A DNA stretch of 64,000 nt from NCBI GenBank assembly GCA_958450325.1, contig OY288250.1, positions 49,924,898-49,988,897 on the forward strand, given 5' to 3'. This document shows, piece by piece, positions 1 through 10,602 of the stretch. Both the position numbers and the translations under genes were made by a program. The notes under the pieces are model-generated. The model had not been told where the DNA came from and made no database searches. It saw nothing but the letters and a program-made list of their open reading frames with translations. How positions within the stretch are numbered: the stretch's first letter is position 1; each line of letters begins with the position of its first letter. The DNA is from Agrostemma githago. Its lineage: Eukaryota; Streptophyta; Magnoliopsida; Caryophyllales; Caryophyllaceae.

Positions 1-481
1 TTAGCGACTGATATCGGTCGCTAATAGGCCTGTAATTGGTCGATTCAATTTGATTCATTTCTACCCAAAATCTGCACACAAAAAAACAACCCAACAATGA
101 CAATACGTTCCAAACACATTCCAAACATCATGTTGTATCGACCACATAACGCCAGCTTCACACTTACACAATTGCCAACCAAGGTAACTAAATGTCGTGA
201 ATAAACTAAATTAAGAACAATGTTACAAACTGTTTTGAATCAACATTCAGAAACTACAAGGTTAATTAAACTACAACTACTGACAGTACCTACTCAACGA
301 ACAGGGAAACTAGCTAAAGCACCACTACTACCCCCATTGAAGGATCTTTCGGGTCTGGGGGTCAGGGAAAGGAGCCGAAGTTGCAGTTCTGCAGCTGCAT
401 GCTCTTTAAGTGGGCGAGTTCTTCTAGTATTTGCCTGTTCACATCAGCATGCATGTTGCCTCATTAGTTCAGAATTTTGCT

Positions 482-1970
482 TCACTTGATCAGCAGCCCG
501 TTTCGCCTTTCCTTCTTCAATTTCTGACCTCGGCTCAGCCATGGCGGACGGTACGTATTCGGTTGAGGTCGAATGTCCCCCTCGAGCATTTGGATGGGTG
601 AAGTACAGGCCGTGAGCGTTCCCCGTACCCTACACCCCTCGCTAACGGTACCCTTCCACAACATCGAACCATATCTGGTTCGGATCTCTACCTTCAGCTT
701 TGTCGGTGGATGTAGCTTCCTGATATGTTCCCTAAAAAAATTGATTTGATGATTAGGCGAGACTTCGTCGACAAAGTCACAATCTAAAGAACAATGTACA
801 GAAGCCTTATGTTAAAAACTCACCAAAAGTTCTCTGTCCCTCACCAAAATGAAATGCCTTTGACCGTTGCTGTCCACCTTGCTCTTCGTCTGAACAAACA
901 ACTTCGCAGCGTCTGGGAGTTGTCATGTTTTGTTCTTTATCTGTTAATAGTACATGTAGACTTCTTGTCAATAATTTAATGAAAACATGAAATAAGAATC
1001 CAAAAAATGAAAGGTTTGAAATATTTACGTCCATAACCCGCTGGTAGGTCGACTGCGACCCACCGTAGTGCGTAGGTTCCACTTCAGCCTCAAGGTTTCC
1101 CCGCCTCTTTTTTTCATTGCTTGGACAGATCTCTTGAGAAACTTTGGGTCGGACCGAGCTTTGTTGAACTTCTCAACTGCGGCACCTACAATTCATATAA
1201 AGAGATCAATAAGCAAAGATATAACTTTCTATTCAAGTACGAACACTAATTGAGTAATCAAACGACCTTTAAGTACTTTCTCCGCCTTAATTTCCCTCAT
1301 TCGCCATCTTAAACATGTTGTCCTTGAACCGTGGTTTGGCAACCTCCATGTACCGGTTCCATGCAGCCACCTCGAGGCTCGGATCCCACCATAATTTCAG
1401 TTGCAAGATTGTTTGTTGTTAGTTGATTATTAATCCATAAACAGTAATAGGTAACTACTAAACCCAAAAAACGGTGCACCTTAAAGTTGTTGAACCACTT
1501 TTCTTGCTGCCATGCAGGCACCTTAGTCCAACTGGTAAAGTAACTTGTCAAGTCACTCATGAAACTATCGGCTACACTATTCACGGTCACTCGATGCCGA
1601 AACTTACACCAAAAAATGAAATAAGAATGAAGTATAAAAATATTTGAAAACCTTAACATTTGAAAACCAATAATGAAGTTGCTAATATGATGTCTGACCA
1701 TGTGTTATCGAGGCTCAGAATTATGCACCCGTCTTCCTGCCTACGTCTGATCTAATGAGGTGGTGCTAGAGGTTGTTGTGGTCCTCCTCGTTCTCGTCCG
1801 GCTGCTCCTCGGTCCACTACTCCTCTTGCTCCTGCTGCGGCTGCTGCTGCCTCTTAGTGCTCCTGCTCCTAGCCCGAAGTCGTCGGCCCAACGTCATCTC
1901 TGCTGTCGAAGATAGAAAGTTAGAAATCAAAACAATTAACAATAATACAATCAACTAATCAAAAAAATTA
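482..1970 (-). pseudogene. Transposase_24 (TNP1-like) gene remnant of the CACTA element
   Basis: Minus-strand pieces in several frames resemble the second CACTA protein (plant transposase, Ptta/En/Spm type, PF03004), thought to bind transposon ends. Visible pieces in order are WTKVPAWQQEKWFNNFK (about 1480-1535), DPSLEVAAWNRYMEVAKP (about 1340-1395), a Lys-rich segment near 1100-1180 and PTHYGGSQSTYQRV (about 1040-1080), which matches the family's tH.gGs signature. The pieces are separated by AT-rich stretches that may be introns, and by frame changes, so the gene is probably inactive. It lies downstream of TNP2 on the same strand, as in other CACTA elements. Recognition is from family memory only; exon limits are not resolved. 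Confidence 0.6.
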
Positions 1971-2155
1971 ACAACATAATCAACAAATCAAAAGAACAAA
2001 CAAAGACTTAAATACTGAAATAATATAAATTAAAACTATACCCTACTAGAAATCATCGTCGCCATCGTTGTCATCTCCCACTTGCCTACTCTAACCAACT
2101 ACATCCTCCTCCTCGTAATCATCTTCCTCCTCCTCGTCATCGACCTCAAAATACC

Positions 2156-2711
2156 TTATGCAGGGAAATCGTTTATAGTCCCTAATAGAGATGCTCTAAG
2201 ATGAAAATTTTGTTTCAACGACACATCATATGTCTCCACCCCTACTTCCCACAAGTGTCTCAATTCCTCTATCACTGGTTCTAAGCAAACATCCAAATGA
2301 TTTTTGGGATTTTTTGGGCCGGGAACAATAAGAGAAAGAAAGATGAACGATGGTTTCACACACAACCATGGGGGTAAGTTATATGGTATGACCATGACAG
2401 GCCAGCAGGAGTACGACTTATCGAATTGACTGAAAGGGGTAAACCCATCGGTACACAACCCAAGTCTCACATTTCGGGGTTCCTTAACAAAATTAGAGTA
2501 AATTTTATCAAAGCGCTTCCACTCCTCCCCATCACTAGGATGACACATCTTCCCCTCTACACTAGTTTCTTCTTTATGCCACTTCATTTGTTCGGCAATG
2601 GTTTTGGTTGCATATAATTTTTGAAGTCTAGGGGAGATGGGAAAAAATAAGTAAGTCGGCTAAGTGATATAGGTTTTTTCTCCCTCGCAACACTCTTTCC
2701 CTTTTACCCCT
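2156..2711 (-). pseudogene. TNP2 transposase of the CACTA element, middle part
   Basis: A 143-residue minus-strand frame (2156-2587) is a clear TNP2 family (PF02992) segment, with the hallmarks HPSDGEEWKRFDKIY, NVRLGLCTDGFTPF, SCWPVMVIPYNLPPWLC and PGPKNPKNHLDV, ending at INDFPA. The same frame extends upstream to about 2700 with a family-like PISPRLQKLYATKTIAEQMKWH. TNP2 is the catalytic transposase that cuts the element ends. The rest of the catalytic domain, normally several hundred residues after INDFPA, is missing and an acidic tail follows at once, so this copy has an internal deletion. The N-terminal part lies at 22560-23270; the Athila-like cluster separates the two. Confidence 0.85.
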
Positions 2712-3179
2712 TGATAAGTGTAGTTTGTAGTGCCTTTTTCACTATGTTTTGGTCCCATTTCCTTGTGTAATCGCTCCTTGGGAGCGATTTATGGGCTTCT
2801 TATGCTTCCTTTAGTTCGTTTCAGGTTCCCGAGACCGATTTGGAGGAGTTGGAGCGATTCCGACTCTATACATACACATTTTGGAGCCAACGGAGTAAAG
2901 GAACGATGACACGATGCCTTGGAATCAACCCCGAGACCTTGGGACCCAATCCCGAGCCTCCGAGACCAGATCCCGAGTCCCGAAAATCGGCAAGAAACCC
3001 ATGAGAGGCAAGGAGGGACCAAAGAGCTCTTAAGGGAGGCCTACAAGACCCATCCCGTTCGGGATGGCCTCATCCCGTTCGGGATGGGGTGCGACATTGA
3101 GGGTGCTGCTGTGGGCCCGTCCCGGTCGGGACCAACCCGTCCCGGTCGGGTTGACAGGCCGTCCCGACCGGGACGGACT
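2712..3179 (+). mobile_element. Athila-like LTR fragment (U3 part, plus orientation)
   Basis: The first roughly 470 bp of the LTR family also seen at 10603, 25750, 46135 and 62489. It starts with the LTR terminus TGATAAGTGTAG and includes five CCCG..CGGG palindromes. It stops abruptly at 3179, where minus-oriented internal sequence with a polypurine tract begins. The R and U5 parts are absent. In a normal minus element the LTR next to this polypurine tract would run in minus orientation, so this junction is rearranged. The outer end abuts CACTA TNP2 sequence directly. Confidence 0.8.
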
Positions 3180-3195
3180 ACTCCCCCACACTTAA
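3180..3195 (-). other. Terminal polypurine tract of element A
   Basis: Minus-strand TTAAGTGTGGGGGAGT, the same tract that directly precedes the 3' LTRs of B (18629-18644) and D (52241-52256). It would prime plus-strand DNA synthesis. Here it abuts a plus-oriented LTR fragment instead of a minus LTR. Confidence 0.8.
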
Positions 3196-3839
3196 CCCTT
3201 ACTCGCCCTCAAGTAAGCACAAACTAAGTACTAAACTAACCGAGTGGGTATTAGCGCACCCTACGCCCTTTCAACTCACGCGAGTGCACTTAGAGGAAAA
3301 GTGCACTCCGCAAGGCAAGTCGGGTCTTGCGGCAAAACCGCGGATGCAACCGGACACAAAACACACAAACAAACACTTAGACGGTTGCACCCAAAACAAA
3401 AGAAATACCGCTTCTCTCTAAAAGCGGTGAAAGAAGCACCGGTTTAGGACTCGAGGCAAGTGACAACGTTCCCAAGCTAGCAATACAGACCAAGGTGGAC
3501 TAAACCCTACTAGTATGACGATAAAGCAACAAAAACGTTGGTAACTTACCTAGGTCCTCCTAACTTTCTAAAAACGTACAACGGGACGATCGGCGGAGTG
3601 GAAAAATGAAGAACCACGGTGTTAGTCGACGCTGTAGGTAAGTGAGACCCCGCCCCCTTTAGCGTGAGCCAAGAGGGTCGTCCCGTGTCCAAAACCGCCT
3701 AACTAGTCCAAGTAAAAAGGTGGAAAACATGCAAAATGAGGGAAGACCGACTAATGCCGCTATCATCCTTCCTCGGGACTCGGTCCTTTGGTAGGCTCTT
3801 CACGGCAAAAGTCGGAAATAAAGCTTATTTTTGTGGGGA

Positions 3840-4075
3840 TTTCATTTTGTGAGACGGGTTTTCTTTTGGCATTTTCTTTCTTTTTGACATTTTTGCTTTG
3901 TTTGTTGCCATGCCATTTCTTTTTCTTCTTTTCTATTTTCTTTTGGCTTTTGTGCCTTTTCTTTTTCTTCATTTCTTTTCTGTCTTTCATTTTTTTTTCT
4001 TTCTTTTCTTTTCTTTGCCCTTTTTGGCAAGATTTGGCTTTTTTGGCATTTCAATGTGTAACAAGAAAGATAGAA
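3840..4075 (-). repeat. Purine-rich tract in the element 3' region
   Basis: A run of GAAA and AAAG motifs on the element's sense strand, about 230 nt, with a conserved AAATGGCATGGCAACAAA core. The same tract occurs in B (17750-17990), C (21560-21790) and D (51410-51640). The open frames across it are low-complexity Lys/Glu- or Phe-rich shadows and are not taken as genes. Confidence 0.6.
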
Positions 4076-4919
4076 ATCAACAATTTGCAATTTATTGTGT
4101 GGAGATGTGTAGGAGGTAGGTGAATGGGTAAGTCGGGACGGGCCCTTCCCTTCAAACCCACAAAAAGTGGAGAACTTGGACTAATCAAAACAATCCTAAA
4201 CACGGTCACCTAGGGGACGAGACTCGGTAACCAAGGCCTTTTCACACCGTGGGTGGTCATAATGGTCAAAAGTGCAAATTCCGTAGTAAATCCCTAGTAA
4301 GCTAGGTGGACTCAAGGTAAAGGACCAACGAAATGATTGATTTAGAGTCATTCTACTAGGCTAAAGCTCAAGACTCGATTTACACTACTAAAAAGGGAAA
4401 GTACACACTCACACACTAGCCTCTAAACCGGGTTTTCGAAAACGGTTTACACACATGACACACTACACAACACAAAACAAAGACACAACAAAGAACGAAA
4501 GAAAAAGAAACGAAAAGGCAACAAAATAAAACAAAACAACACAAACATATAAACAAAGCAAACACCACCCCGAATTTCCAAACAAGTCATCAAATCCACC
4601 ACAAGTATGTACAAGCTCCACCCGAGCACACCTCGACACAACCTTCTCCAAGCATCACAAGGAATAAAGAGGGAAAGAGGGTTAGAAGATGTTACCGGAT
4701 GTCTTCAAAGCTTTCCAAACAACGGTGATTAAGCAACCTATAAGGAAAAGGGAGGCAAAACACACACAATACAAAACAAATATACGACACAACGACACAA
4801 AGGAAAAAGACACAAAAATAAAATCTTTTTGATTTTTGTGAAAAAATTTCAAATTTTTAGGTATTTTTAAAGGTTTTTCGAAAAAGGGAAAAAATAAAAC
4901 TAACTACGGTAGAATATCA

Positions 4920-4934
4920 CTCCCCCACACTTAA
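4920..4934 (-). other. Internal second copy of the polypurine tract (element A)
   Basis: Minus-strand TTAAGTGTGGGGGAG, identical to the terminal tract but about 1.7 kb upstream of it. It is followed by a conserved CGATATTCTA segment instead of the LTR end. The same internal copy is at 16881-16895 in B and 50523-50537 in D. It could serve as a central polypurine tract or mark an ancestral element end; function is not shown. Confidence 0.65.
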
Positions 4935-5403
4935 ACCGAGCAATGTCCTCATATGCTCAATCGTAGTGTGCGGAGAGACAAAAGAGAAGGAAAAGAAACT
5001 ACGAAAATAAGGCTAAAAATCAAAGAATAAGGTGAAGAAAACGGTAGAAGGTGTCCGGCCGGGGTGTAGTCAAGTCACCATAGGCCGAGACAAGAAAAGA
5101 TATGGAAGGGGGAAGAAAATAAAAAGAAAGAAATAAAAGAAAATGGGAGGGGAGGGCTAGGTGTAATCAAGTCACCTAGCCCGGATTCCGTCCAAATCCG
5201 ACTAATGCCTAAAAAGGGGTGAAAATCTTGCATACTTGGATTAATCGATTGACTCTCGACGTAATCACGTCGTCGGGAGTCGGGAGCAACCATACTACGG
5301 CCTCGAAGGCCACTAGATACCATGACTCAAGGGAAGGGGGCAAACAATGAAAAACAAGCGGTAAAAAGACGGAAAAGTAAGGATAGTTACCCAAACCGAT
5401 CGG

Positions 5404-5472
5404 TTAGTAACTCACTTGCTCCATCGTCTCGATGATCATTAGAGGCTCGTCGCTTATCTTCTCGGTTACCAT
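5404..5472 (-). CDS. Conserved micro-ORF in element 3' region (A copy)
   Basis: A 22-codon frame starting at ATG (5470-5472) and ending at TAA (5404-5406). It shares the core EPLMI.ETMEQVSY with the same-length frame in B (16346-16414) and with a longer frame in D (49978-50166). Its last codons overlap a GTGAGT splice-donor-like site (5410-5415), and an acceptor-like TTATAG lies at 4738-4743, so it may be the first exon of a spliced product. No known function. Conservation among three related elements may simply reflect recent common ancestry. Confidence 0.35.
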   Translation of the reverse strand: MVTEKISDEPLMIIETMEQVSY

Positions 5473-5689
5473 CTCGCTTCACACTCAAGAAGGACTCACG
5501 GTAGAGGTAGTAATGGTAAGGGGTGGGATTTGATGTGAGAGTCGGTGTAAAGTGGATGGTAAATGGAGTGAGGGTATGAAAATGAAGTACATGGGGCATA
5601 TGATAAGGCTAGGATAGCTAGGGAGGTTGGGAGGGGGCATAAAATGGTTGGGTGGACTCGATTTGCGAAGAAGAAACACAAAGGGGGAG

Positions 5690-5885
5690 CAATGCCCGCC
5701 CCGGTCGGGATGATCGGTCCCGTTCGGGATGTCTCACCCATCCAGGTCGGGACGCTTCCTTCCCGGTCGGGATGGACCTCCAGTGAGCTCGAATTTGTGC
5801 ACTCCCATCCCGATCGGGATGACTCCCTCCCGGTCGGGATGCCACGCCCGTCCCGGTCGGGACGCCTCTTCCCGGCAGGGATGGG
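5690..5885. repeat. Eight-site palindrome module (element A 3' region)
   Basis: Eight decamers of the form CCCG(A/G/T)(C/T)CGGG or close variants, arranged as four, a spacer of about 35 nt, then four. The same 4+spacer+4 layout is found in B (15930-16122) and D (49628-49820). A shorter version lies in every Athila-like LTR of the window. Confidence 0.75.
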
Positions 5886-6164
5886 TCTTCTTCAACTTCC
5901 ACAATCCCAAAAGCTTGCTCCAAGCTTCAAAAACCCGATCCTCGTGCTTACAAGCCAAGGTATATCATAGCCATTCTTCTCTAGGACGCATTCTCACTTC
6001 ACCTATCAAACAATACTCAAACACACATCAAACTCTCTCCCTCACAACGCTCATCAATCAATCCAATTAACGAGAATTCACAAAAATCCAACTAACTACA
6101 AGAAAGAGATATATACAATGAGACGGTTCTTGTGGAACTCCGTCAAACCAAGATGGTGCACTCT

Positions 6165-9100
6165 TCATTCTTTTCCAACAACCTCCAAACCGATTCCATC
6201 TCCATCAAGGGCACGTAGGAACAAGTCGAAGGCCCTAGAGAAGTCTTCAATCAAGCTCGTAATGTAACCGACCACATCCCAAGGCTCTTCATGGCCTTGC
6301 CTTGACGTTCCCGGGGCATCCCGATCTTCCAAGTTCAAAGGCTTGAACTTGTACTTGCGGTCTTTCGGGATATACCCAAACGTCCACCGATCCTCATGCG
6401 GCCCCAAGGGTGGCTCATCCTTTTCCTCGCTTTGTAACTTGTCATCAAGCCCATGATATGGGCACTCATCTTCCTCCAAATCGGAGTCATCATCCTCAAG
6501 TACATAAGAGTACTTCTTCAAGCTTTGTCCCGAATCTTTCCCTCGATCGATGTCCTCCGTGGCATGGATTACATTACACGTCTCGGTCATAGGCGAAGTG
6601 TTGCCTTCGAGGTCGAACACTAACTCTTCGTCGCCTAGTTGAAAGGTAATCCTACCCTTCTTCACATCGATCACGGCACCGGCGGTGTGTAAAAATGGGC
6701 GTCCAAGGATGATGGGAGTGTTAGCATCCTCCGGCATGTCAACCACAATGAAGTCAACCGGAATGAAGAACTTCCCTATTTGCACCGGCACGTCCTCCAA
6801 CATTCCCAATGGTCGGTTAAGAGACTTATCGGCCATTTGGAGTGTAATGGAATTACATTTCAGCTCCGTCATCCCTAATCGCTCACAAATGGTGTAGGGA
6901 ATAATGCTCACACTCGCACCCAAATCACACATAGCTCTCTCGATTTTGTATTTGCCGATGGTGCAAGGGATAGAGAAACTACCCGGATCCTTCAACTTTG
7001 GAAGCGTGGAACCTTGAATAAGCTCGCTCACCACCCTCGTGAACGCTACCGTCTCTTCCTTGTCGATGGACCTCTTCCTAGCCAAGATTTCTTTCATGAA
7101 TTTACCATATGCCGGGATTTGGGTAAGTAACTCGGTAAACGGGACACTAACATCCAATTTCTTCACAATACTAAGGAACTTGTCGTATTGAGTGTCCACC
7201 TTGGTCTTCATTTGCCTTGATGGGAAAGGCAACTTGATTTGGTACTTGTTTTGCTCAATAGGGGTGGACTCTTCAAAGGACACTTTCCTTATTCCCTTGT
7301 CTTTCTCTTGAAGTGGGGGAGGGTTGTGTTCTTGGGGTTTTTCAACTTCCCATAAAACTTGTTCCTCCATTGGATTATCAAAGCTTGATTCTTCTTGAGT
7401 TGGAGATGCCATTTCCATTGTCGGTTCTTGCATTGGCTCTTGCTCACTAGGGAATGGGGGGGTCATAGGATGTACCTCTCCTTGTGGTGATAGCGTTTAC
7501 ATGCTCAAATGTTGGTGTTTCAGCTTGAGAAGGTAGTTGCCCCTTTTGTCTTGAGGAGCTCCCCGAAGCAAGTTGAGATACTTGAGTTTCAAGCATCTTC
7601 ATACGAGCATCTCTTACCGTATTTTCCCCTTGAACATAAGCAAAGAGCTCTTGTTGGGTTCTTGACATATCCATTTGACATTTTTGCACATCTTGAGTAT
7701 TCTTTTGCATATCCATCAAAGTCTTTTGAATGTCAAAATCCCGTGGTGGGGATGATGGATTATGCGGAGTATCGGTGAGGGCTAATGGAGTACCATAGTC
7801 ATGAATAGGAGACCGGCTCCAAGGCTTGCTTTGTTGTTGATTGCCTTGAGTTGCTTATTGTTGTTGATGGTTCCCTTGGAACCCATGAGAATTTCCTTGA
7901 TTAAGGCCTTGGTTGTGGTTTTGTTGTCTTTGGAAGTTTTGGTTTCCTTGGAAACCGCCTTGATTGAAGTTCCCTTGTTGGAACCCTTGATTGTTGTTGT
8001 GGAAGGTACCTTGGTTATTTTGCTTGAAGTTGTTGAAGGGTCTTGGATTACCCATATAACCTTGGTAACCTAGGTTGTTGTCCCTTAAGGGAGGTGGAAC
8101 ATAGGGACGATGTTGTTGTTGATGTTGAAGTGCTTGTTGTTGAGGGACTTGATTGGAAGCTTGGTATTGATTAGAGTAGGAGGCACCTTGCTTGAACGCT
8201 TGAAAGGCGTTCACTTGCTCAATACTCCCTCTACAATTCATAGGGTCATGACCAACGATTCCACAAGTGCCACACATCCCAAAGTAAGGTGTAGGAGGTG
8301 CGAACCCCAAAGCATTCACTTCTTGAATCGGTTGATGGTGTGAGGAACTAGTGCCTTGGACTTGGTTGAGGTGGCTTTGGAGCTTCTTGTCAATAGTCTC
8401 CATATGTGTTTTCAATTGAGCTCCAAGGTCAATGCTTAACTTAGTGATAGCATCCACCTCATGCATGCCTCCTCCGTGTGCCTTCCTAGGCCTAGAGTAT
8501 TGCGAATTATGCATCGCCATCTCTTCGATTCTCGCCCATGTTTGGTCGTCATCGACCTCGGTAAACCTACCATTGAAGCATTCACTTCTTGAATCGGTTC
8601 ATGCGAGAGTCCATGATGAGGGAACGATCTTACCAAAGACTTAAACCGCTCCCAAGCTTCATATAGGCTCTCTTCATCCCTTTGTTGGAACCCGGTGATG
8701 GAGGCCCTAAGCAAATTCGTCTTTTCCGGAGAGTAAAACTTTTGGTAGAACGCCAAGGCAAGCTTTTTCCAAGTATCGATACCCATGGTTGCCCTATCGA
8801 GACTCTTGATCCATTGCTTCACTTTTCCAATAAGAGAGAACGGGAAAAGTACCCAACGAATTTGATCTTGAGTAACCCCGGTTTGAGATATAGCGTCACA
8901 ATAATCGGAGAAAGTCTCCATGTGTTGGTGCGGGTCTTCGGTGAGCAAACCACTAAATGGGCTCCTCTCCACAAGTTGGATAAATTGAGTCTTTGCCACA
9001 AAATTTCCGGTATAGGCTTCCGGTAATACACTCGGTCCCGGCAAGACATCCTCGGTAAAAGTGGAGTGGGATGAAAACTTCGGCATGATTGGATATAAGG

Positions 9101-9362
9101 GAGACGATGGTGGTGTAGACGGTGTTGATGTAGATGAAGAGGGGGAACTAGGAGAAGAATTACCGAAGGGATTGATGAAGGTCCCTCCGGCCGTCTCTCG
9201 AGGTGACTCGCTAAAGTCGGCTGCTTGAGCTTGCCCTTGATGAGTATTGCTTGCACTTGGTTGAGAGATCCTAACCCGATTAATCGTCCGTTGGCGAAAG
9301 GCTCGAAAGAGTCTCTCCGGCTCTGGATTAAAGAGATAGAAGTCGCCTTCCCTCCTAGGCAT
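6165..9362 (-). pseudogene. gag-protease polyprotein of element A (broken)
   Basis: Starts at ATG 9362 (MPRREGDFYLFNPEPERL) and ends at 6165. The order is: capsid-like retrotransposon gag domain (PF03732-like, about 8620-9000, with FPFSLIGKVKQWIKSL), CCHC zinc knuckle (CGTCGIVGHDPMNC, about 8240-8290), a Gln/Asn/Gly-rich linker, and a retropepsin-like protease (DLGASVSIIP, catalytic Asp at about residue 181 of the 433-residue last frame, and IILGRPFLHTAGAVID). It would form the particle core and mature it. Breaks: a templated replacement with frame change near 8576-8602, a stop at about 7852-7854 in the Gln-rich linker, and a one-base loss in a C run near 7460. No polymerase or integrase follows. 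Confidence 0.85.
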
Positions 9363-9568
9363 ACACTACACACTAGAACAAACGTGAGAACACCTAGTGC
9401 TTTATGGGCACTAGGCAACGACAATAGACAAGCACAACTAGAGACAAAAAGAAAAGAAAGCTAAGAAAAGAAGAGAAACAAGAAAATATTCACAAGAGAA
9501 GATGGGAGAACACAAAGAAGGGTAACTAAGTTTAGAAATAAGCAAACTAAGTCTAAACAATGCACCGT

Positions 9569-9585
9569 CCCCGGCAACGGCGCCA
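9569..9585 (-). other. Primer binding site of element A (tRNA-Asp type)
   Basis: Minus-strand TGGCGCCGTTGCCGGGG, complementary to the 3' end of plant tRNA-Asp, three bases inside the LTR end. This site is typical of the Athila lineage. The same site is present in B and D. Confidence 0.85.
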
Positions 9586-9588
9586 AAT

Positions 9589-10602
9589 TGATGGTAGGGA
9601 TTCGTCACGGAATCCCAACCGTCAATAATATAACCGGCTATTCCTACGGTAGATAGGGCAAGTCGGGTCGAATCCACGGGGACGGTAATGTATAGCCTAG
9701 ACTAGGTCGGCCCAAATACGAGACTAAGTCAACGAGCTAAGCTAAACAAGAATGATAGAAGGGGAGAAAGGTAGAATATGACTAAGGCTAAGGAGAAAGC
9801 AAACAAAGGAGAACAGGCTAGGATTAGGTCGGGGTCAAAGGGGTAATGGAATGGTCAAGGGAGAACTAGAGTGAAGGAGGTAGTAAGGTGATCTAGCTTG
9901 GTCCGGGCTCTCGCAACTTAGACCCACCTAGAGGTTCCACCTAGAACCCATCTCGGCGACACACATGACAAACGGGGTTCTAGCACGCTATGGTGGCCTA
10001 GGTCGCATCCGGGCTCTCGCTACTTAGACCGACCAAGGGGTCGTCCTCACCGGGCTCTCGCAACTTAGTGAGGGAACCGAACCCACAAACAAACTATCAC
10101 CCACAAGAGAAAGGCAAGAAAAACAAGCATTCGCAACTACTTAGTCATTCAAGCATTTCAACAAACATGTGATGTGCATCAAACAAGAGGAAATCCAAAT
10201 CTTCCACCAACATCTCCAACAATCCCTTAATCATCCAATTAACATCCTAATCACCCTACTAACCCTAGCAAGAACACTACTCTAACATGATCAAACTATA
10301 ACTAACAAAAACAAGATGAATCAACATAAGAAAACAAAACAAACATAAACAAACTAACAAGTATGAAGAACAAAACAATAATCTAGAACTAAAGATTGAA
10401 ACTTGAATATCATAAATAAAGATTAAGAGGAGAAGGAAGAAGAGATTACCATACTAGTAATGAAGAAAGAACAAAACTTGCATTAATGAAGAAAACCCAA
10501 AACAAACACCCAAGGTTGTCAATCTTGAATGAATCTTGAAGAATTCCCTTAATACAAGACTAAACTAGGATTAACTACTAATTACCGACTAATCTATACT
10601 AG
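9589..10602 (-). mobile_element. Athila-like LTR shared by A and C, U5-side part
   Basis: Minus-oriented LTR ending (at 9589) with TGATGGTAGGG next to the primer binding site. It breaks at 10602, where element B is inserted, and continues at 20242-20880; together they make about 1.65 kb, the size of the other LTRs. It contains three copies of the GCGAGAGCCCGG motif (9903-9914, about 10007-10018 and about 10049-10060, reverse complement). Confidence 0.85.

Larger units (their letters stand above)
1..2711 (-). mobile_element. CACTA (En/Spm) DNA transposon, 3' part, defective
   Basis: This is the downstream part of a minus-strand CACTA transposon whose upstream part resumes at about 22553. The first bases carry the same subterminal repeat (core GCGACTGATATCGGTCGC) that is clustered at 23881-24150 near the other end, so the outer end lies just left of the window. 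It holds remnants of the two usual CACTA genes, TNP2 (2156-2711) and a Transposase_24-type gene (about 490-1970). Positions 1-480 and 1971-2155 show no gene, apart from an acidic Asp/Glu-rich minus-strand stretch at 2090-2160 that resembles a TNP2 C-terminus. The element is interrupted at 2711/2712 by the Athila-like cluster. Family assignment is confident; the exact left end is not visible. Confidence 0.8.
3180..9588 (-). mobile_element. Element A: Athila-like non-autonomous LTR retrotransposon, internal region
   Basis: Read on the minus strand: tRNA-Asp primer binding site (9569-9585), gag-protease pseudogene (9362 to 6165), a noncoding 3' region of about 3 kb, and a polypurine tract (3180-3195). 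No reverse transcriptase, RNase H or integrase is present, so it resembles gag-only terminal-repeat elements (TR-GAG type) that depend on a partner. The 3' region is closely similar to those of B (15653-18644), C (20881-22552) and D (49302-52256). Its 5' LTR is at 9589-10602 continued at 20242-20880; its own complete 3' LTR is missing. Confidence 0.85.

Noticed and set aside
3763..4123. Several overlapping open frames rich in Phe/Leu or Lys/Glu
   Set aside because: They lie in the purine/pyrimidine tract of the element 3' region and appear on both strands as low-complexity shadows. The same holds for B, C and D (17650-18090, 21429-21850, 51328-51757).
5690..5885. CRISPR-like regularly spaced repeats
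   Set aside because: The repeats are 10-12 bp palindromes with short irregular spacers in a plant retroelement, with no cas genes; not a CRISPR array.
9569..9585. Possible tRNA gene fragment
   Set aside because: The 17-nt match to tRNA-Asp is a primer binding site placed three bases from an LTR end. The matches at 12195, 44949, 47716 and 61559 have the same explanation.
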